The notes: generated from the sequence alone by a model not told the origin. 64,000 nucleotides of DNA from Gemmatimonadota bacterium (GCA_009838975.1 VXQO01000134.1:1-64000), one strand, 5' to 3'; counted from the stretch's first letter, positions 1 through 9,848 are shown. A program made the numbers and translations.

Positions 1-484
<484 letters not shown>

Positions 485-504
485 GGAGTTTCGAGTAAGG
501 GAGG

Positions 505-518
505 CCCTCCACGGAGGG
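505..518. repeat. Small inverted repeat just after the 16S gene
   Basis: CCCTCC (505-510) pairs perfectly with GGAGGG (513-518) across a two-base gap, within a wider GC-rich stretch at 500-526. It lies 22 bases past the 16S 3' end. It could be part of an rRNA processing stem or a weak transcription stop. There is no T-run after it, so it is not a standard intrinsic terminator. The rest of the 485-637 gap shows no gene or tRNA. Confidence 0.4.
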
Positions 519-637
519 TCGCCCGGAAAGATTCTCAAAGTCTACCCGTCCGCTTCTCATGACTTCTCGATTGTTCCCCTACTTCCCAGGGACTACCTCT
601 GTTCGGACTGGACACGGGTCGCGACTGAATTCCCTCC

Positions 638-1570
638 ATGAACCCGGATCGGCCCGATCTTCCGCCTGGGGATGAGAGCCCCACCCGCGCCGGGTTCGTC
701 GTGCTGGTTGGGCTTCCGAACGTCGGAAAGTCGACGCTTCTCAATGCTCTGGTGGGGGAACACCTGAGCATTGCCACGCCCAAGGCGCAGACCACCTGGC
801 AGCGAGTGGCAGGTATCCGGACGGAGGAGTCCGTCCAGATGATCTTCGTCGACACACCCGGGCTCATATCGAGCCCCCAGCTCTTCCATCGGTCGATGGC
901 GATCGAGACCGAGAGAGCCGTGGCGGAAGCCGATGTGGTCATCGGCCTGCTGGACGGGGGAGCACGGAAGTCGCGGGAGGAGCTGAAGCGGTTTCATGAT
1001 CTGCTGGCGCGCGCGGCACGTCCGGCCGCGATCGCCGTCAACAAGGCCGACCTGCGGCGATTCGACCCCGCTTCGGCACGGCGTCTCGCCCGAGACCTCC
1101 AGTTGCCGCTCTACATCGTTTCCGCCCGGACGGGCTCAGGCCTCGAACCGCTGCTCGAGTTCGTCGCTTCGCAGCTGCCGGAAGGACCGTTCCTCTATCC
1201 CGCCGACCATCTCGCATCGGCACCGGCCAGGTTCTTCGTGCAGGAACTCATTCGCGAGTCGGTCTTCGAACGCTATCGCCAGGAGATTCCCTATGCGGTG
1301 GCGGTCCGGATAGAAGAGTTCCGCGAAGGAGAGGATCCGGTCTACATCGCGGCATCCCTGCACGTGGAACGCAAGTCCCAGAAGGGGATGCTGATCGGGA
1401 AGGGGGGTACCGGAATCAAGTCTCTCGGGGCCACCGCGCGGGGAAAGATCGAGCACTTTCTGGGACGACGCGTGTATCTTGATCTGTGGGTCAAGGTGTC
1501 GCACGGGTGGCGCCGCAGACGGAAGGGACTGGCGATGTTCGGCTATGTGGTACCGGATTCTGAGGCCTGA
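638..1570 (+). CDS. era: GTPase Era, 16S rRNA-binding ribosome assembly factor
   Basis: Era is a small GTPase that binds the 3' end of 16S rRNA and helps mature the 30S subunit. The 310-residue protein has the G1 loop GLPNVGKS (25-32), the G3 motif DTPG (72-75), the G4 motif NKAD (135-138) and the G5 motif SARTG (about 163). A C-terminal KH domain carries the GKGG loop (about 261), which in the family holds the RNA. Length and domain order are normal. The ATG at 638 is used, with a short non-conserved leader before the G domain. No clear Shine-Dalgarno sequence precedes it. The gene lies 155 bases downstream of the 16S rRNA gene on the same strand, which is striking because Era's RNA target, GATCACCTCC, is at 470-479. 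Confidence 0.97.
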   Translation: MNPDRPDLPPGDESPTRAGFVVLVGLPNVGKSTLLNALVGEHLSIATPKAQTTWQRVAGIRTEESVQMIFVDTPGLISSPQLFHRSMAIETERAVAEADVVIGLLDGGARKSREELKRFHDLLARAARPAAIAVNKADLRRFDPASARRLARDLQLPLYIVSARTGSGLEPLLEFVASQLPEGPFLYPADHLASAPARFFVQELIRESVFERYRQEIPYAVAVRIEEFREGEDPVYIAASLHVERKSQKGMLIGKGGTGIKSLGATARGKIEHFLGRRVYLDLWVKVSHGWRRRRKGLAMFGYVVPDSEA

Positions 1571-2600
1571 AGGCCAGGGGAAGCGGACCTGCCGGTTTTC
1601 GGTGGCGGGATCGGTGCTGCGGCTGCTCGCGGTGCTTCTGCTTCCGGGACTGGCCGCCGCTTCCGGTACACTCAATGCCCAGGATGGGAATCCCGACGAG
1701 GGAGGGGGCAGCGAGGAGGCGCTCTTTCTGCTGCTGCCTGTGGGTGCCCAGGGGATCGGTCTGGGCAGGGCCGTGACGGCGCTTGCCAACGAGGAGGGAG
1801 CCTTCTGGAACCCGGCGGGACTGGCCGCGGAGACCGATCGACGCGTGTTCCTCTATCGGGGCGACCAACTCGCGGGCGAGGCTACCGCCTTCAGCGTTCT
1901 CCTCCCCTGGCGCAGAGTGGGAACCTTCGCGCTCTCCTACCTCCTTCTCGACATCGGCGACCAGGACCTGAGGGACGAGTTCGGGGACGTGCTCGGCGCC
2001 ATTTCCATCCGGAATCATCTGGCGGTCGCCAGCTACGCCACCTCGCTCCCCTGGGGCATTGATGCCGGCATCAACATGAAACTGGTGCAGTTCCGCGTAG
2101 CGTGCCGGGGCCAGTGCAACGACCTCGACACCAGGAGTTCCGCGTACGCTCTCGACGCCGGGATCCAGGCACAGCCGTTCCCGGATGTCCCGCTGCGATT
2201 CGGATGGATGCTTGCGCACGCCGGCACCGAGTTCCAGATCGTGAACCAGGAACAGTCCGACCCGCTGCCCACCCGCGTTCGCCTCGCGGTCGCCTACGAA
2301 GCCCTCAACCGCATCGTCGATGAAGTCCCGATGGACCTGTGGGTGACGATGGAGGTGGAGGAGCGGACCCGGAATCCCGGCTCGCCATCGCTATACGCCG
2401 GAGTGGACTTCTCCGCCGCCGGCCTGTTCCATCTGCGAGCCGGCTACGTCGCCGGCAAGTTCGATCAGACGAACGGGGCGTCGGTGGGGGTCGGGTTCAG
2501 CGTCGATCGCTTCGATCTCAACTTCGCCAAGTCTCTCACCCGCTCGATGGTCACAGGTGAGAGCCAGCCGATTCACGTCACCCTGGCCGCTACCTTCTAG
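1545..2600 (+). CDS. PorV/UPF0164-like outer-membrane beta-barrel protein
   Basis: The predicted protein (about 351 residues) has an N-terminal hydrophobic signal segment ending near the sequence LNAQ. The mature part carries the ALANEEGAFWNPAGLA signature typical of the PorV/PorQ family, followed by alternating beta-strand sequence and an aromatic C-terminal end (LAATF), as expected of an outer-membrane barrel. PorV proteins in Bacteroidota serve the type IX secretion system, but relatives in other phyla have no proven role, so only the fold is inferred here. The start is uncertain: ATG 1545 overlaps the end of era by 26 bases, and a GTG at 1602 would avoid overlap and still give a signal peptide. 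It is followed closely by another secreted-protein gene. Confidence 0.75.
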   Translation: MWYRILRPEGQGKRTCRFSVAGSVLRLLAVLLLPGLAAASGTLNAQDGNPDEGGGSEEALFLLLPVGAQGIGLGRAVTALANEEGAFWNPAGLAAETDRRVFLYRGDQLAGEATAFSVLLPWRRVGTFALSYLLLDIGDQDLRDEFGDVLGAISIRNHLAVASYATSLPWGIDAGINMKLVQFRVACRGQCNDLDTRSSAYALDAGIQAQPFPDVPLRFGWMLAHAGTEFQIVNQEQSDPLPTRVRLAVAYEALNRIVDEVPMDLWVTMEVEERTRNPGSPSLYAGVDFSAAGLFHLRAGYVAGKFDQTNGASVGVGFSVDRFDLNFAKSLTRSMVTGESQPIHVTLAATF

Positions 2601-2607
2601 CCGGGCC

Positions 2608-3516
2608 GTGGCGACATCCGTGGCGATCCGCGTGAGATTCGGCCTGGGCCTGGCCGCCGTGCTCGTTGCGGTCGCCGCGGCGCTGCCCGGGAGTCTGCAC
2701 GGGTCGCCGCAGTACTCCGGGTCCGCCGTCCGGTCGCAGCAATCCGGGGTTTCCGGGGATACGGTGTCGCTTTCGCCGACGTCCACGCGATTCCACGGAC
2801 GTGCCGGCACCTTGCACGCATTCCCGAGTCCCGACACCGGTTCCCGGGGCGGCCTCGGGGAGGGCGAGGCCTTTCTGAGTTCGCTGGTCGTGCCCGGCCT
2901 CGCCCAGTACCGACAGCGACAGCATCGCTGGATCGCCTACGCCGGTGCTGAAATCGTCTCGGCCGTGCTATACCTCGGGGCCCGCGCAGATGCTCTCGGC
3001 CTCCGCGACGAGTATCGCGCGTTCGCCTGGTCGGCGGCCCGGTCCGGCTTCAGCACCGAGCCGCGCCAGGACGGGGACTTCGAGTACTACGAGAGACTCA
3101 CGCGGTGGCCCACATCGGGACGATGGGATTCCGACTCGGCCCTCGAAGGGCTGCAGCCCGAGCGCGACCCCAGCACCTACAACGGTTCCGTCTGGGCCCT
3201 CGCGATGGACATCTACAACCTTGATCCGACGGCCCCGCAGGGGTCTCCCGGCTATGCCCGGGCCCTGGACTACTACCGGGAGAACGGATACGGTCCACCC
3301 TTTCTGTGGACGTGGCGCGAGGGCTCCGGCGACCAGCGCCGCTTCGCCGGTCTGATCACGAGCAGCGACAGCCGCTTCCGGGACGCGCGGCTGGCCCTGG
3401 GCATACTCGTGGCCAACCACGTCTTCAGCGCCCTTGACGGATTCATCACGGCCCGCCTGCGCGCGCTGCCCGATGTCGACGGCGTCGCATTGACCGTCTC
3501 CCTGCGGGCGCGCTGA
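2608..3516 (+). CDS. Unknown secreted or membrane-anchored protein
   Basis: I do not recognise this family. The 302-residue product begins with a signal-like hydrophobic stretch (FGLGLAAVLVAVAAALPG) and a low-complexity Ser/Gly-rich segment. A conserved-looking part follows, with GEAFLSSLVVPGLAQYRQRQ and a hydrophobic segment near WIAYAGAEIVSAVLYLGA. This resembles small proteins, often called DUF5683-like, whose VPGxGQ motif and short membrane helices are common in Bacteroidota/Gemmatimonadota; that link is tentative. A C-terminal helix (LALGILVANHVFSALDGF) also looks membrane-associated. The GTG at 2608, seven bases after the previous stop, was preferred over an ATG at 2557 inside the upstream gene. 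Co-transcription with the PorV-like gene is likely. Confidence 0.6.
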   Translation: MATSVAIRVRFGLGLAAVLVAVAAALPGSLHGSPQYSGSAVRSQQSGVSGDTVSLSPTSTRFHGRAGTLHAFPSPDTGSRGGLGEGEAFLSSLVVPGLAQYRQRQHRWIAYAGAEIVSAVLYLGARADALGLRDEYRAFAWSAARSGFSTEPRQDGDFEYYERLTRWPTSGRWDSDSALEGLQPERDPSTYNGSVWALAMDIYNLDPTAPQGSPGYARALDYYRENGYGPPFLWTWREGSGDQRRFAGLITSSDSRFRDARLALGILVANHVFSALDGFITARLRALPDVDGVALTVSLRAR

Positions 3517-3632
3517 ACCCATCGGCGGGGGTCCAATTCATCGTGCCCCTGTCTTATGTTTCTGGAGGTCGGGCGGGACCGATTCCACCCGACCCTCCAT
3601 CCTCTTTCCAGCCATCCGCCCCGGCAACTCCC

Positions 3633-4749
3633 ATGGGATCAGTACAAGATCAGACTCAGCGCCTGGAATCCGCCCGGCGGCGGATCGACGAGCTCCGGGG
3701 GTATCTTTGACATAGAAGCGAGGGGCAGCCGCGTTGCCGTCCTCGAGGATGAGATGGCTGCCCAGGGCTTCTGGGATGATCCCGACAAGGCAAGGCGACT
3801 GATCGCCGAAGCGAATGGGCTGAAGGAATGGGTGCGTCCCTGGCAGGCGCTCGACCTGAAAGCCGGCGAGCTGGACGAGTTGAGCGAACTCCTGGCGGAT
3901 GAAGACGATGTGGATCTGCGGTCGGAGTGGGAAGACGAGATGGTGACGCTCGAGGACGCACTCGGGCGTCTGGAGTTGAAGACGATGCTGGGCGGAGAGG
4001 ACGATCATCGCGAGGCCATGCTCACCATCCATCCGGGGGCGGGAGGGCTCGAATCGCAGGACTGGGCCGAGATGCTGTCCCGGATGTACATGCGCTGGGC
4101 GGAGAGGCGCGGCTACGAACTCAAGGTGCTGGATCTCCAGCCGGCCGAGGAGGCCGGGATAAAGAGCGTGACGGTCGAAATCAGGGGTGACCACGCCTAC
4201 GGCTATCTGAAGGCCGAGAAGGGGGTGCATCGCCTGGTCAGGATCTCACCCTTCGACTCGCAGGCCAGGCGCCACACCTCCTTCGCCTCCGTGTTCGTGT
4301 ACCCCGTGCTGGACGAAGAGATCGAGATCGAGATCGACGAATCCGAGCTGCGGGTCGACACCTTCCGGGCATCCGGCGCCGGCGGACAGCACGTCAACAA
4401 GACGGACTCGGCGATCCGCATTACGCACCTGCCCACCGGAATAGTGGTTTCGTGCCAGCAGGAGCGTTCGCAGCACAAGAACCGCTCCACGGCGATGAAG
4501 ATGCTGAAGGCGGCCCTCTACCAGCGGGCTCGCGAAGAGAAGGAGAAGGAGAAGCAGGCTCTGGAGTCGTCCAAGACCGAGATCGGCTGGGGCAACCAGA
4601 TCCGGTCCTACGTCTTCGCACCCTACACGATGGTCAACGACCACCGCACCGAGGTCAAGAAGGGTGATGTGAGCGCGGTGATGGACGGAGCGCTGGATCC
4701 GTTCATCGAGACCTACCTCAAGAGATTCGGCCGGGTGGACGGCAAGTGA
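3633..4749 (+). CDS. prfB: Peptide chain release factor 2 (programmed +1 frameshift)
   Basis: RF2 ends translation at UGA and UAA. Translation starts at ATG 3633, reads 25 codons and meets an in-frame TGA at 3708-3710 in the context GGGGGTATCTTTGAC, the classical RF2 autoregulatory frameshift site. A +1 slip at CTT (3705-3707) moves the ribosome to GAC at 3709, and reading continues to 4749, giving about 371 residues. The downstream part has the stop-codon recognition motif SPF (RISPFDSQ) and the peptidyl hydrolysis motif GGQ (ASGAGGQHVNKTDSA). Low RF2 raises slippage and so restores RF2, a known feedback loop. The stop overlaps the GTG start of lysS by four bases, the same prfB-lysS order as in E. 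coli. Confidence 0.97.
3695..3711 (+). promoter_or_regulatory. prfB: RF2 programmed +1 ribosomal frameshift site
   Basis: The stretch CCGGGGGTATCTTTGAC contains a GGGGG Shine-Dalgarno-like element, the slippery codon CTT (3705-3707), the in-frame stop TGA (3708-3710) and the following C that weakens termination. These elements and their spacing match the E. coli prfB site. The zero-frame peptide before it (ending IDELRGYL) and the +1-frame protein after it together align with full RF2. Annotating from one frame only would give a false N-terminus. Confidence 0.96.
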
Positions 4750-6284
4750 ACGATCGGCGCGGCGGCGACCTCTCGGGAGTCATGAGAAACCGGCTCGAGA
4801 AGCTGGAGAGACTGAAAGCGATGGGCGTGGAGGCGTTCGCCTACTCTTGCGACGTGACACGGCACGCCGCTCCGTCGACGGCCGCCTTCGAGAAGGACGA
4901 GGCGGCGGGTGATCTGCGCGATGGCCATGGAGAAACCGGCCGCTGGGCCGGACGCGTGATGGGGTACCGTTCACACGGCCGCAGTGCCTTCGCGGACCTG
5001 GAGGACCACACGGGCCGGATCCAGGTCTACTTCAAGCGCAACGTGCTCGGGGAGGACCTTTACTCCCTCCTCGACCTGCTGGATCTGGGAGACTGGATCG
5101 GCGTCGAAGGGCGCCTGTTTCGCACGCGCATGGGGCAGGTCACCATCCATGCGGAGGAATTCCGACTCCTCTGCAAGTCATTGCGCCCACTTCCGCTCGG
5201 GAAGGTGGAGGTGGACGGAGGTACCGGCGACAGAGTCACCCACTCCGGATTCGCCGACCGCGAGGCACGCTACCGCCAGCGCTACGCCGACCTGGCGGTC
5301 AACCCCGACGTCCGCGAAGTGTTCCGGACCCGCGCGCGCATCATCACCAGGGCTCGGCGCTTTCTGGACGACCACGGCTTCGTGGAGGTCGAGACACCGA
5401 TCCTCCAGCCCCTCTACGGGGGAGCCTCGGCCCGCCCGTTCGTTACCCGGCACCTCACCCTGGACCGTGATCTCTACCTGCGGATCGCGGACGAGTTGTA
5501 CCTGAAGCGGCTCATCGTGGGGGGCATGGATCGGGTCTACGAGATATCCAAGGACTTTCGCAACGAAGGGATCGACCGGTTTCACAACCCCGAGTTCACG
5601 ATGCTGGAGTTCTACCGTGCCTTCGCGGACTATGAGGACATGATGGACATGGTGGAGCGCCTCATGGTGGCACTGGCCGAAGCCGCGGGAGGGTCTTCCG
5701 GATTCACCTACCAGGGTGCCGACATCACTCTCTCTCGCCCCTTCGCGCGGCTTTCCTTCGTGGAGGGACTTGGTGCCGCGCTCGGTCGGGATCCGCTGGA
5801 GATGGGAATGGAGTCGCTCAGGTCTCGCGCGGCGGCGCTGGGAGCCGACGACCTCGAAGGCGCGGGCCGCGGCAAGCTGATGGACAAGCTGTTCGGCGCG
5901 CTGGTACAGCCCTCGCTGATCCAGCCAACCTTCGTGATCGACCACCCGCGCGAACTGAGCCCTCTCGCCAAGGCCAAGCGGGGGGTCCCGGAACTTTCCG
6001 AGCGCTTCGAGCTGTACGTGGCCGGAGAGGAGCTGGCCAACGCGTTCAGCGAACTCAACGATCCCATTGCGCAGAGGGCCCGCTTCGAGGACCAGGCGGC
6101 GTTGGGCGCCGCGGGTGACGCCGAAGCGCAGGTGGTGGACGAAGACTATATCCGGGCGCTGGAGTATGGACTCCCCCCGACGGGAGGTGTCGGAATCGGA
6201 ATGGACCGCGTCGTGATGATGCTCACCGACCAGGCCTCGATCCGCGACGTGATCCTCTTTCCGACGCTGCGGAGGGAAGAATGA
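4746..6284 (+). CDS. lysS: Lysyl-tRNA synthetase, class II
   Basis: Charges tRNA-Lys with lysine using ATP. The 512-residue protein has an N-terminal OB-fold anticodon-binding domain (about 60-175, with GRIQVYF) and a class II catalytic core. Motif 1 lies near FLDDHGFVEVETPIL, motif 2 near FRNEGIDRFHNPEFTMLEFY and motif 3 near the C-terminus (GLPPTGGVGIGMDRVVMML). Length is normal. The start is GTG 4746, overlapping the prfB stop (GTGA). The stop overlaps the ATG of lolC at 6281 (ATGA), so lysS appears translationally coupled on both sides. Confidence 0.97.
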   Translation: MNDRRGGDLSGVMRNRLEKLERLKAMGVEAFAYSCDVTRHAAPSTAAFEKDEAAGDLRDGHGETGRWAGRVMGYRSHGRSAFADLEDHTGRIQVYFKRNVLGEDLYSLLDLLDLGDWIGVEGRLFRTRMGQVTIHAEEFRLLCKSLRPLPLGKVEVDGGTGDRVTHSGFADREARYRQRYADLAVNPDVREVFRTRARIITRARRFLDDHGFVEVETPILQPLYGGASARPFVTRHLTLDRDLYLRIADELYLKRLIVGGMDRVYEISKDFRNEGIDRFHNPEFTMLEFYRAFADYEDMMDMVERLMVALAEAAGGSSGFTYQGADITLSRPFARLSFVEGLGAALGRDPLEMGMESLRSRAAALGADDLEGAGRGKLMDKLFGALVQPSLIQPTFVIDHPRELSPLAKAKRGVPELSERFELYVAGEELANAFSELNDPIAQRARFEDQAALGAAGDAEAQVVDEDYIRALEYGLPPTGGVGIGMDRVVMMLTDQASIRDVILFPTLRREE

Positions 6285-7555
6285 GGGAGCGGACGACTCC
6301 GACGTCACGCACCCGTTTCGCGTGGTTTGTCGCAGGACGGTTCCTGGCGTCGCGCAAACGGGGCAAGCTTCTGTCGTTCATCACATGGATCGCGTTGGGA
6401 GGCGTGACCGTGGGCGTGACGGCGCTGATCGTCGTCATCGGGGTCATGACGGGCATGCAGAACGAACTGCGCGAAAAGATCCTGGGGTCGCTGCCGCAGT
6501 TGACGGTTCGACAGGCGGGGATGTCGTTGCGCCTCGAGGACCGGGAACGCGTGGCCGCGGTGGTCGAGGGCGTGGACGGAATCGTGAGCGCATCCGCGGT
6601 TGGATTCACCCGCGTGGGTCTGCTGGCCAACGACTTCGTGGACGTCATGGATCTGTACGGTGTGGATCTCGACGACCAGGGCCCCCCGATCACGCCGATG
6701 CACGACAGCCTCCGAACCGGGCGCATCTCGCTCGCAAGGAAGAAGGACGGGCCGACGCCGGTGGTGCTGGGGGTCCAGCTGGCGAGTCGCATGAGTCTTC
6801 TGGTGGGAGACACGGTGACCGTAATCGCCTACGAAAACCTGAAGTGGAGCCCCAACGGCGATCCCGTGTTCCGTCCGGAGGACTGGATCGTATCGGGAGT
6901 CTTCTCGACCGGCATGTACGACTTCGATCTGCGTCAGGGGTATGCGGCGCTGGAAGATGTCCAGCGCCTGCTCGAACTGGACAAGGATGTGGCGTCGATC
7001 GTCGGTGCCCGCGCGGACGATCCCTGGCGCGCGGATGCCCTGGCCGATTCGGTGCGCGACGCGCTGGGCGGCTGGCCCTACGTCGTCACCTCGTGGACGG
7101 AAGACAACCGCCAGCTCTTCTCGGCACTGAAGCTGGAGAAGCTGGCCATGGCGCTGATTCTCTCGCTGATCGTTATCGTGGCCGCGCTCAACATCGTCGG
7201 AACGCTGGTCATGGTGGTGGTCAACCGCACCCGGGAAATCGGGATTCTGAAGGCCATGGGGCTCACGCGCCGGGACACCCTGCGCGCCTTCATGTTCCAG
7301 GGAATGTGGATCGGCGTGGCGGGCACCCTGGTGGGTACGGCGTTGGGCCTCGGTCTTGCGGTGCTGATCGGACACTACGGGTTGATCCGGCTTCCGCCGG
7401 AGGTCTACTTCGTCGACCGGCTGCCGGTGGAACTGACTCCGTGGGACATCACATGGATCGCTGGGGGAAGCCTGCTCATCTCCATCCTGGCCACCATCTA
7501 CCCTGCGAGACAGGCGTCCGCACTCGAGCCGGTGGAGGCGTTCCGGCATGATTGA
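6281..7555 (+). CDS. lolC: Lipoprotein-releasing ABC transporter permease (LolC/LolE/LolF type)
   Basis: Inner-membrane permease that, with LolD, extracts lipoproteins from the inner membrane for delivery to the outer membrane. The 424-residue protein has one N-terminal membrane helix (about 30-55), a long periplasmic MacB-type domain (about 60-280) and three C-terminal helices (about 285-410), the FtsX/LolC topology. The segment RTREIGILKAMGLTRRDTLRAFMFQG is the typical FtsX-family cytoplasmic coupling loop. Only one permease gene is present beside lolD, unlike E. coli with both lolC and lolE, so a homodimeric LolF-type transporter is likely. Overlaps lysS by four bases and lolD by eight. 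Confidence 0.9.
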   Translation: MRERTTPTSRTRFAWFVAGRFLASRKRGKLLSFITWIALGGVTVGVTALIVVIGVMTGMQNELREKILGSLPQLTVRQAGMSLRLEDRERVAAVVEGVDGIVSASAVGFTRVGLLANDFVDVMDLYGVDLDDQGPPITPMHDSLRTGRISLARKKDGPTPVVLGVQLASRMSLLVGDTVTVIAYENLKWSPNGDPVFRPEDWIVSGVFSTGMYDFDLRQGYAALEDVQRLLELDKDVASIVGARADDPWRADALADSVRDALGGWPYVVTSWTEDNRQLFSALKLEKLAMALILSLIVIVAALNIVGTLVMVVVNRTREIGILKAMGLTRRDTLRAFMFQGMWIGVAGTLVGTALGLGLAVLIGHYGLIRLPPEVYFVDRLPVELTPWDITWIAGGSLLISILATIYPARQASALEPVEAFRHD

Positions 7556-8246
7556 GGCGGCGGCCCGCTCCGCGGTACTGGAGGTGCGCGGCCTCCGGCG
7601 CTCCTACACGGGCGTGTCGGGGCCCGATCTCCACATCCTGCGGGGCGTGAACCTGACACTGGATCGGGGCGAAGCGGTGGCGATCGTCGGAGCGAGCGGT
7701 TCCGGAAAGTCCACGCTGCTGCACCTGCTGGGCGCGCTCGACCGGCCCACGGCAGGAACCGTGCTTCTGGACGGCATCGACATCGGGACTCTCGGCGACG
7801 AGGAAGCGGCCTCAATCAGGAACATGCGCCTCGGATTCGTGTTTCAGTTTCATCACCTGCTGCTGGATTTCACGGCTCTCGAGAACGTCATGGTCCCGGC
7901 GTTGATTCAGGGGGAGAGTTTTGCGGGAGCGAAGGAGCGGGCGGCCGAACTGCTGGGCGAGGTCGGGCTCGAAGACCGCCTCGGCCACAAGCCGGGCGAA
8001 CTCTCGGGCGGCGAGCAGCAACGGGTTGCGGTCGCCCGCGCCCTCGTGAACCACCCGCTGGTGATCCTGGCCGACGAACCGACGGGGAATCTTGACAACG
8101 ACACCAGCGAACAGGTTCAGGAGACCCTCTTCGCACTCAGGGACCGATACGGAGTTGCGCTCGTGGTCGTAACGCACAACCGTCAACTGGCAGCGAGAGC
8201 CGAGCGGGTTCTGCGGCTTGGTCTGGGCGTGCTCGAAGATGTCTGA
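7548..8246 (+). CDS. lolD: Lipoprotein-releasing ABC transporter ATP-binding protein LolD
   Basis: Cytoplasmic ATPase that powers the Lol lipoprotein extractor. The 232-residue protein has the Walker A motif GASGSGKST (48-56), a Q-loop in [21 protein letters not shown], the ABC signature LSGGEQQR, the Walker B motif with DEPTGNLD, and the switch His in VVVTHN. This is the compact MacB/LolD subfamily. ATG 7548 overlaps the lolC stop by eight bases, and the end overlaps mcsA by eight, indicating one transcript. LolA and LolB are not in this window. Confidence 0.93.
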   Translation: MIEAAARSAVLEVRGLRRSYTGVSGPDLHILRGVNLTLDRGEAVAIVGASGSGKSTLLHLLGALDRPTAGTVLLDGIDIGTLGDEEAASIRNMRLGFVFQFHHLLLDFTALENVMVPALIQGESFAGAKERAAELLGEVGLEDRLGHKPGELSGGEQQRVAVARALVNHPLVILADEPTGNLDNDTSEQVQETLFALRDRYGVALVVVTHNRQLAARAERVLRLGLGVLEDV

Positions 8247-8754
8247 ACCGGCCAAGGTCTGTGACGGACAGGGTTGCGACAACCCGGCCGTGGTCCAGCT
8301 GACCCAGGTCGTGGACAACAAGTCGACCACCCAATACCTGTGCAAGAAGTGTGCGCGGGCCAAGGGAATCAGCGCGCAGCCGCCGTCCAGTCTCGATGTC
8401 TCCGATTTCCTCGCCCAACTGGGAGAATCCGGCTCGTCGGGATCCGAAAGCGGCACGGAGCCCTGCAGCTTCTGCGCGATGACCTTCGACGACTTTCGGG
8501 AATCGGGGCGGCTTGGCTGTTCCCATTGCTACACGTCCTTCGAACCCCGCGTTCGCCGGCTCCTGAGCCGCATCCACGGGGCCGGCCAACACGCGGGCAA
8601 GGTCTACCTGCCGCCTGATCCCAGTTCCGCCGAGCTCGATCGCCGGATCGCCGGATTGCGACGCAGTCTCCAGCATGCGATCGAGGCCGAGGATTTCGAA
8701 CGTGCCGCCGTCCTCCGGGACCTTATTCGAGACCACGAAGCCGCACAGACATGA
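8239..8754 (+). CDS. mcsA: Zinc-binding McsA-like activator of the protein arginine kinase, UVR motif
   Basis: McsA activates the arginine kinase McsB in Bacillus. This 171-residue protein shows three Cys pairs of zinc-ribbon type: CDGQGC near the start with the partner pair in YLCKKCARAKG, then CSFC and CSHC in the middle. The C-terminus has a UVR motif (AIEAEDFERAAVLRDLI), which binds partner proteins in the UvrB/UvrC/ClpC family. ATG 8239 was chosen over an upstream ATG at 8218 because it starts at the conserved region and overlaps lolD by only eight bases. The stop overlaps the ATG of mcsB (ATGA at 8751). Confidence 0.88.
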   Translation: MSEPAKVCDGQGCDNPAVVQLTQVVDNKSTTQYLCKKCARAKGISAQPPSSLDVSDFLAQLGESGSSGSESGTEPCSFCAMTFDDFRESGRLGCSHCYTSFEPRVRRLLSRIHGAGQHAGKVYLPPDPSSAELDRRIAGLRRSLQHAIEAEDFERAAVLRDLIRDHEAAQT

Positions 8755-9848
8755 CCGAGGACTACTTCCTGATCCCGGACTTCGGCCTGGATTGGCTCGA
8801 CGCCGGAGGACCCGAAGCGGACATCGTTCTGTCCACCCGGGTGCGGCTGGCCCGTAACCTTCAGGGACACCGCTACGTCTGCAGGGCGAGCGCCGGGGAT
8901 CGCGAAATCGTCTTCAGAACCGTTGCCAGGGCGGTGAATCGCGGTGCGCTTCCTCCGGACACGGCCCTCATGCGCATGAATGAACTGGGTCGGAGAACGC
9001 AACAGATCCTCCTTGAGCGACGACTTGTCTCGAGCGAACTGATCGGGGAGGCCGCGCCGGACAGCGGGGTGGGCGTGGCGGTGTCCAGCGGCAACGCGGT
9101 GTCGGTCATGATCAACGAGGAAGACCACCTGCGGCTGCAGTGCCTGATGTCCGGGCTGAGGCTGATGGAAGGTTGGAACCGGGTCGACAAGCTGGACGAG
9201 GAACTCGGTGGCCTCCTCCAGCTGGCCTATCACCACGAATTCGGTTTCCTGACTTCCTGTCCCACCAACGTCGGCACAGGATTGAGAGCATCGGCGCTGC
9301 TTCATCTTCCAGGCCTCGTGCTGACGAAGGAAATCGAGCGGGCGCTGCGGGGGATCACCCAGGTCGGGCTCACCACGCGCGGTCTGTACGGCGAAGGTTC
9401 CGAGTTTGTGGGGAACTTCTTCCAGATATCGAACCAGACGACCCTGGGACAGGGTGAGGAAGATCTCCTGGATCATCTGAACCGCGTCGTGGCCACGGTC
9501 ATAACCAAGGAACGGGAAGCCCGGCAGGTGCTGACCCGGGACGCGGGCGCGATCACGGAGGACAAGATCTGGCGCGCCTACGGATTGCTCCGCTACGCCC
9601 GGGCTCTCGACTACGTGGAGTTGATGAATCTGCTCTCGGGAGTTCGCTTGGGAGTATCCCTGAAACTCCTGCCGTCTCCCCCGGTATATTGGCTCAACAG
9701 GATCATGATCTTCTCGCAGGCCGCGCACCTTGCAGAAGCTGCGGGTCGTACGCTCTCCACCCAGGAGCGGCTCGCGCACCGCGCCCAGTATGTGCGCCAG
9801 GCCTTGCGGGGGGAAAGCGGGTCCACCACTACCGATCCGGGGGTCTGA
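8751..9848 (+). CDS. mcsB: Protein arginine kinase McsB
   Basis: McsB phosphorylates arginine side chains and thereby marks proteins for ClpC-ClpP degradation. The 365-residue protein has the phosphagen-kinase fold. The N-terminal nucleotide-binding segment is STRVRLARNLQGHRY, followed by INEEDHLRLQCL and the active-site loop FLTSCPTNVGTGLRAS with the conserved Cys. Length is normal. It overlaps mcsA by four bases and is followed by clpC after 88 bases, so the Firmicutes-type mcsA-mcsB-clpC order is kept. The transcriptional repressor gene ctsR, which starts this operon in Bacillus, is not here. lolD lies upstream instead. Confidence 0.95.
   Translation: MTEDYFLIPDFGLDWLDAGGPEADIVLSTRVRLARNLQGHRYVCRASAGDREIVFRTVARAVNRGALPPDTALMRMNELGRRTQQILLERRLVSSELIGEAAPDSGVGVAVSSGNAVSVMINEEDHLRLQCLMSGLRLMEGWNRVDKLDEELGGLLQLAYHHEFGFLTSCPTNVGTGLRASALLHLPGLVLTKEIERALRGITQVGLTTRGLYGEGSEFVGNFFQISNQTTLGQGEEDLLDHLNRVVATVITKEREARQVLTRDAGAITEDKIWRAYGLLRYARALDYVELMNLLSGVRLGVSLKLLPSPPVYWLNRIMIFSQAAHLAEAAGRTLSTQERLAHRAQYVRQALRGESGSTTTDPGV

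Noticed and set aside
6305-7549. Long open frames on the opposite strand of lolC and other genes
   Set aside because: They mirror the high GC third-position bias of real genes, encode low-complexity Arg/Pro/His-rich text and match no family.
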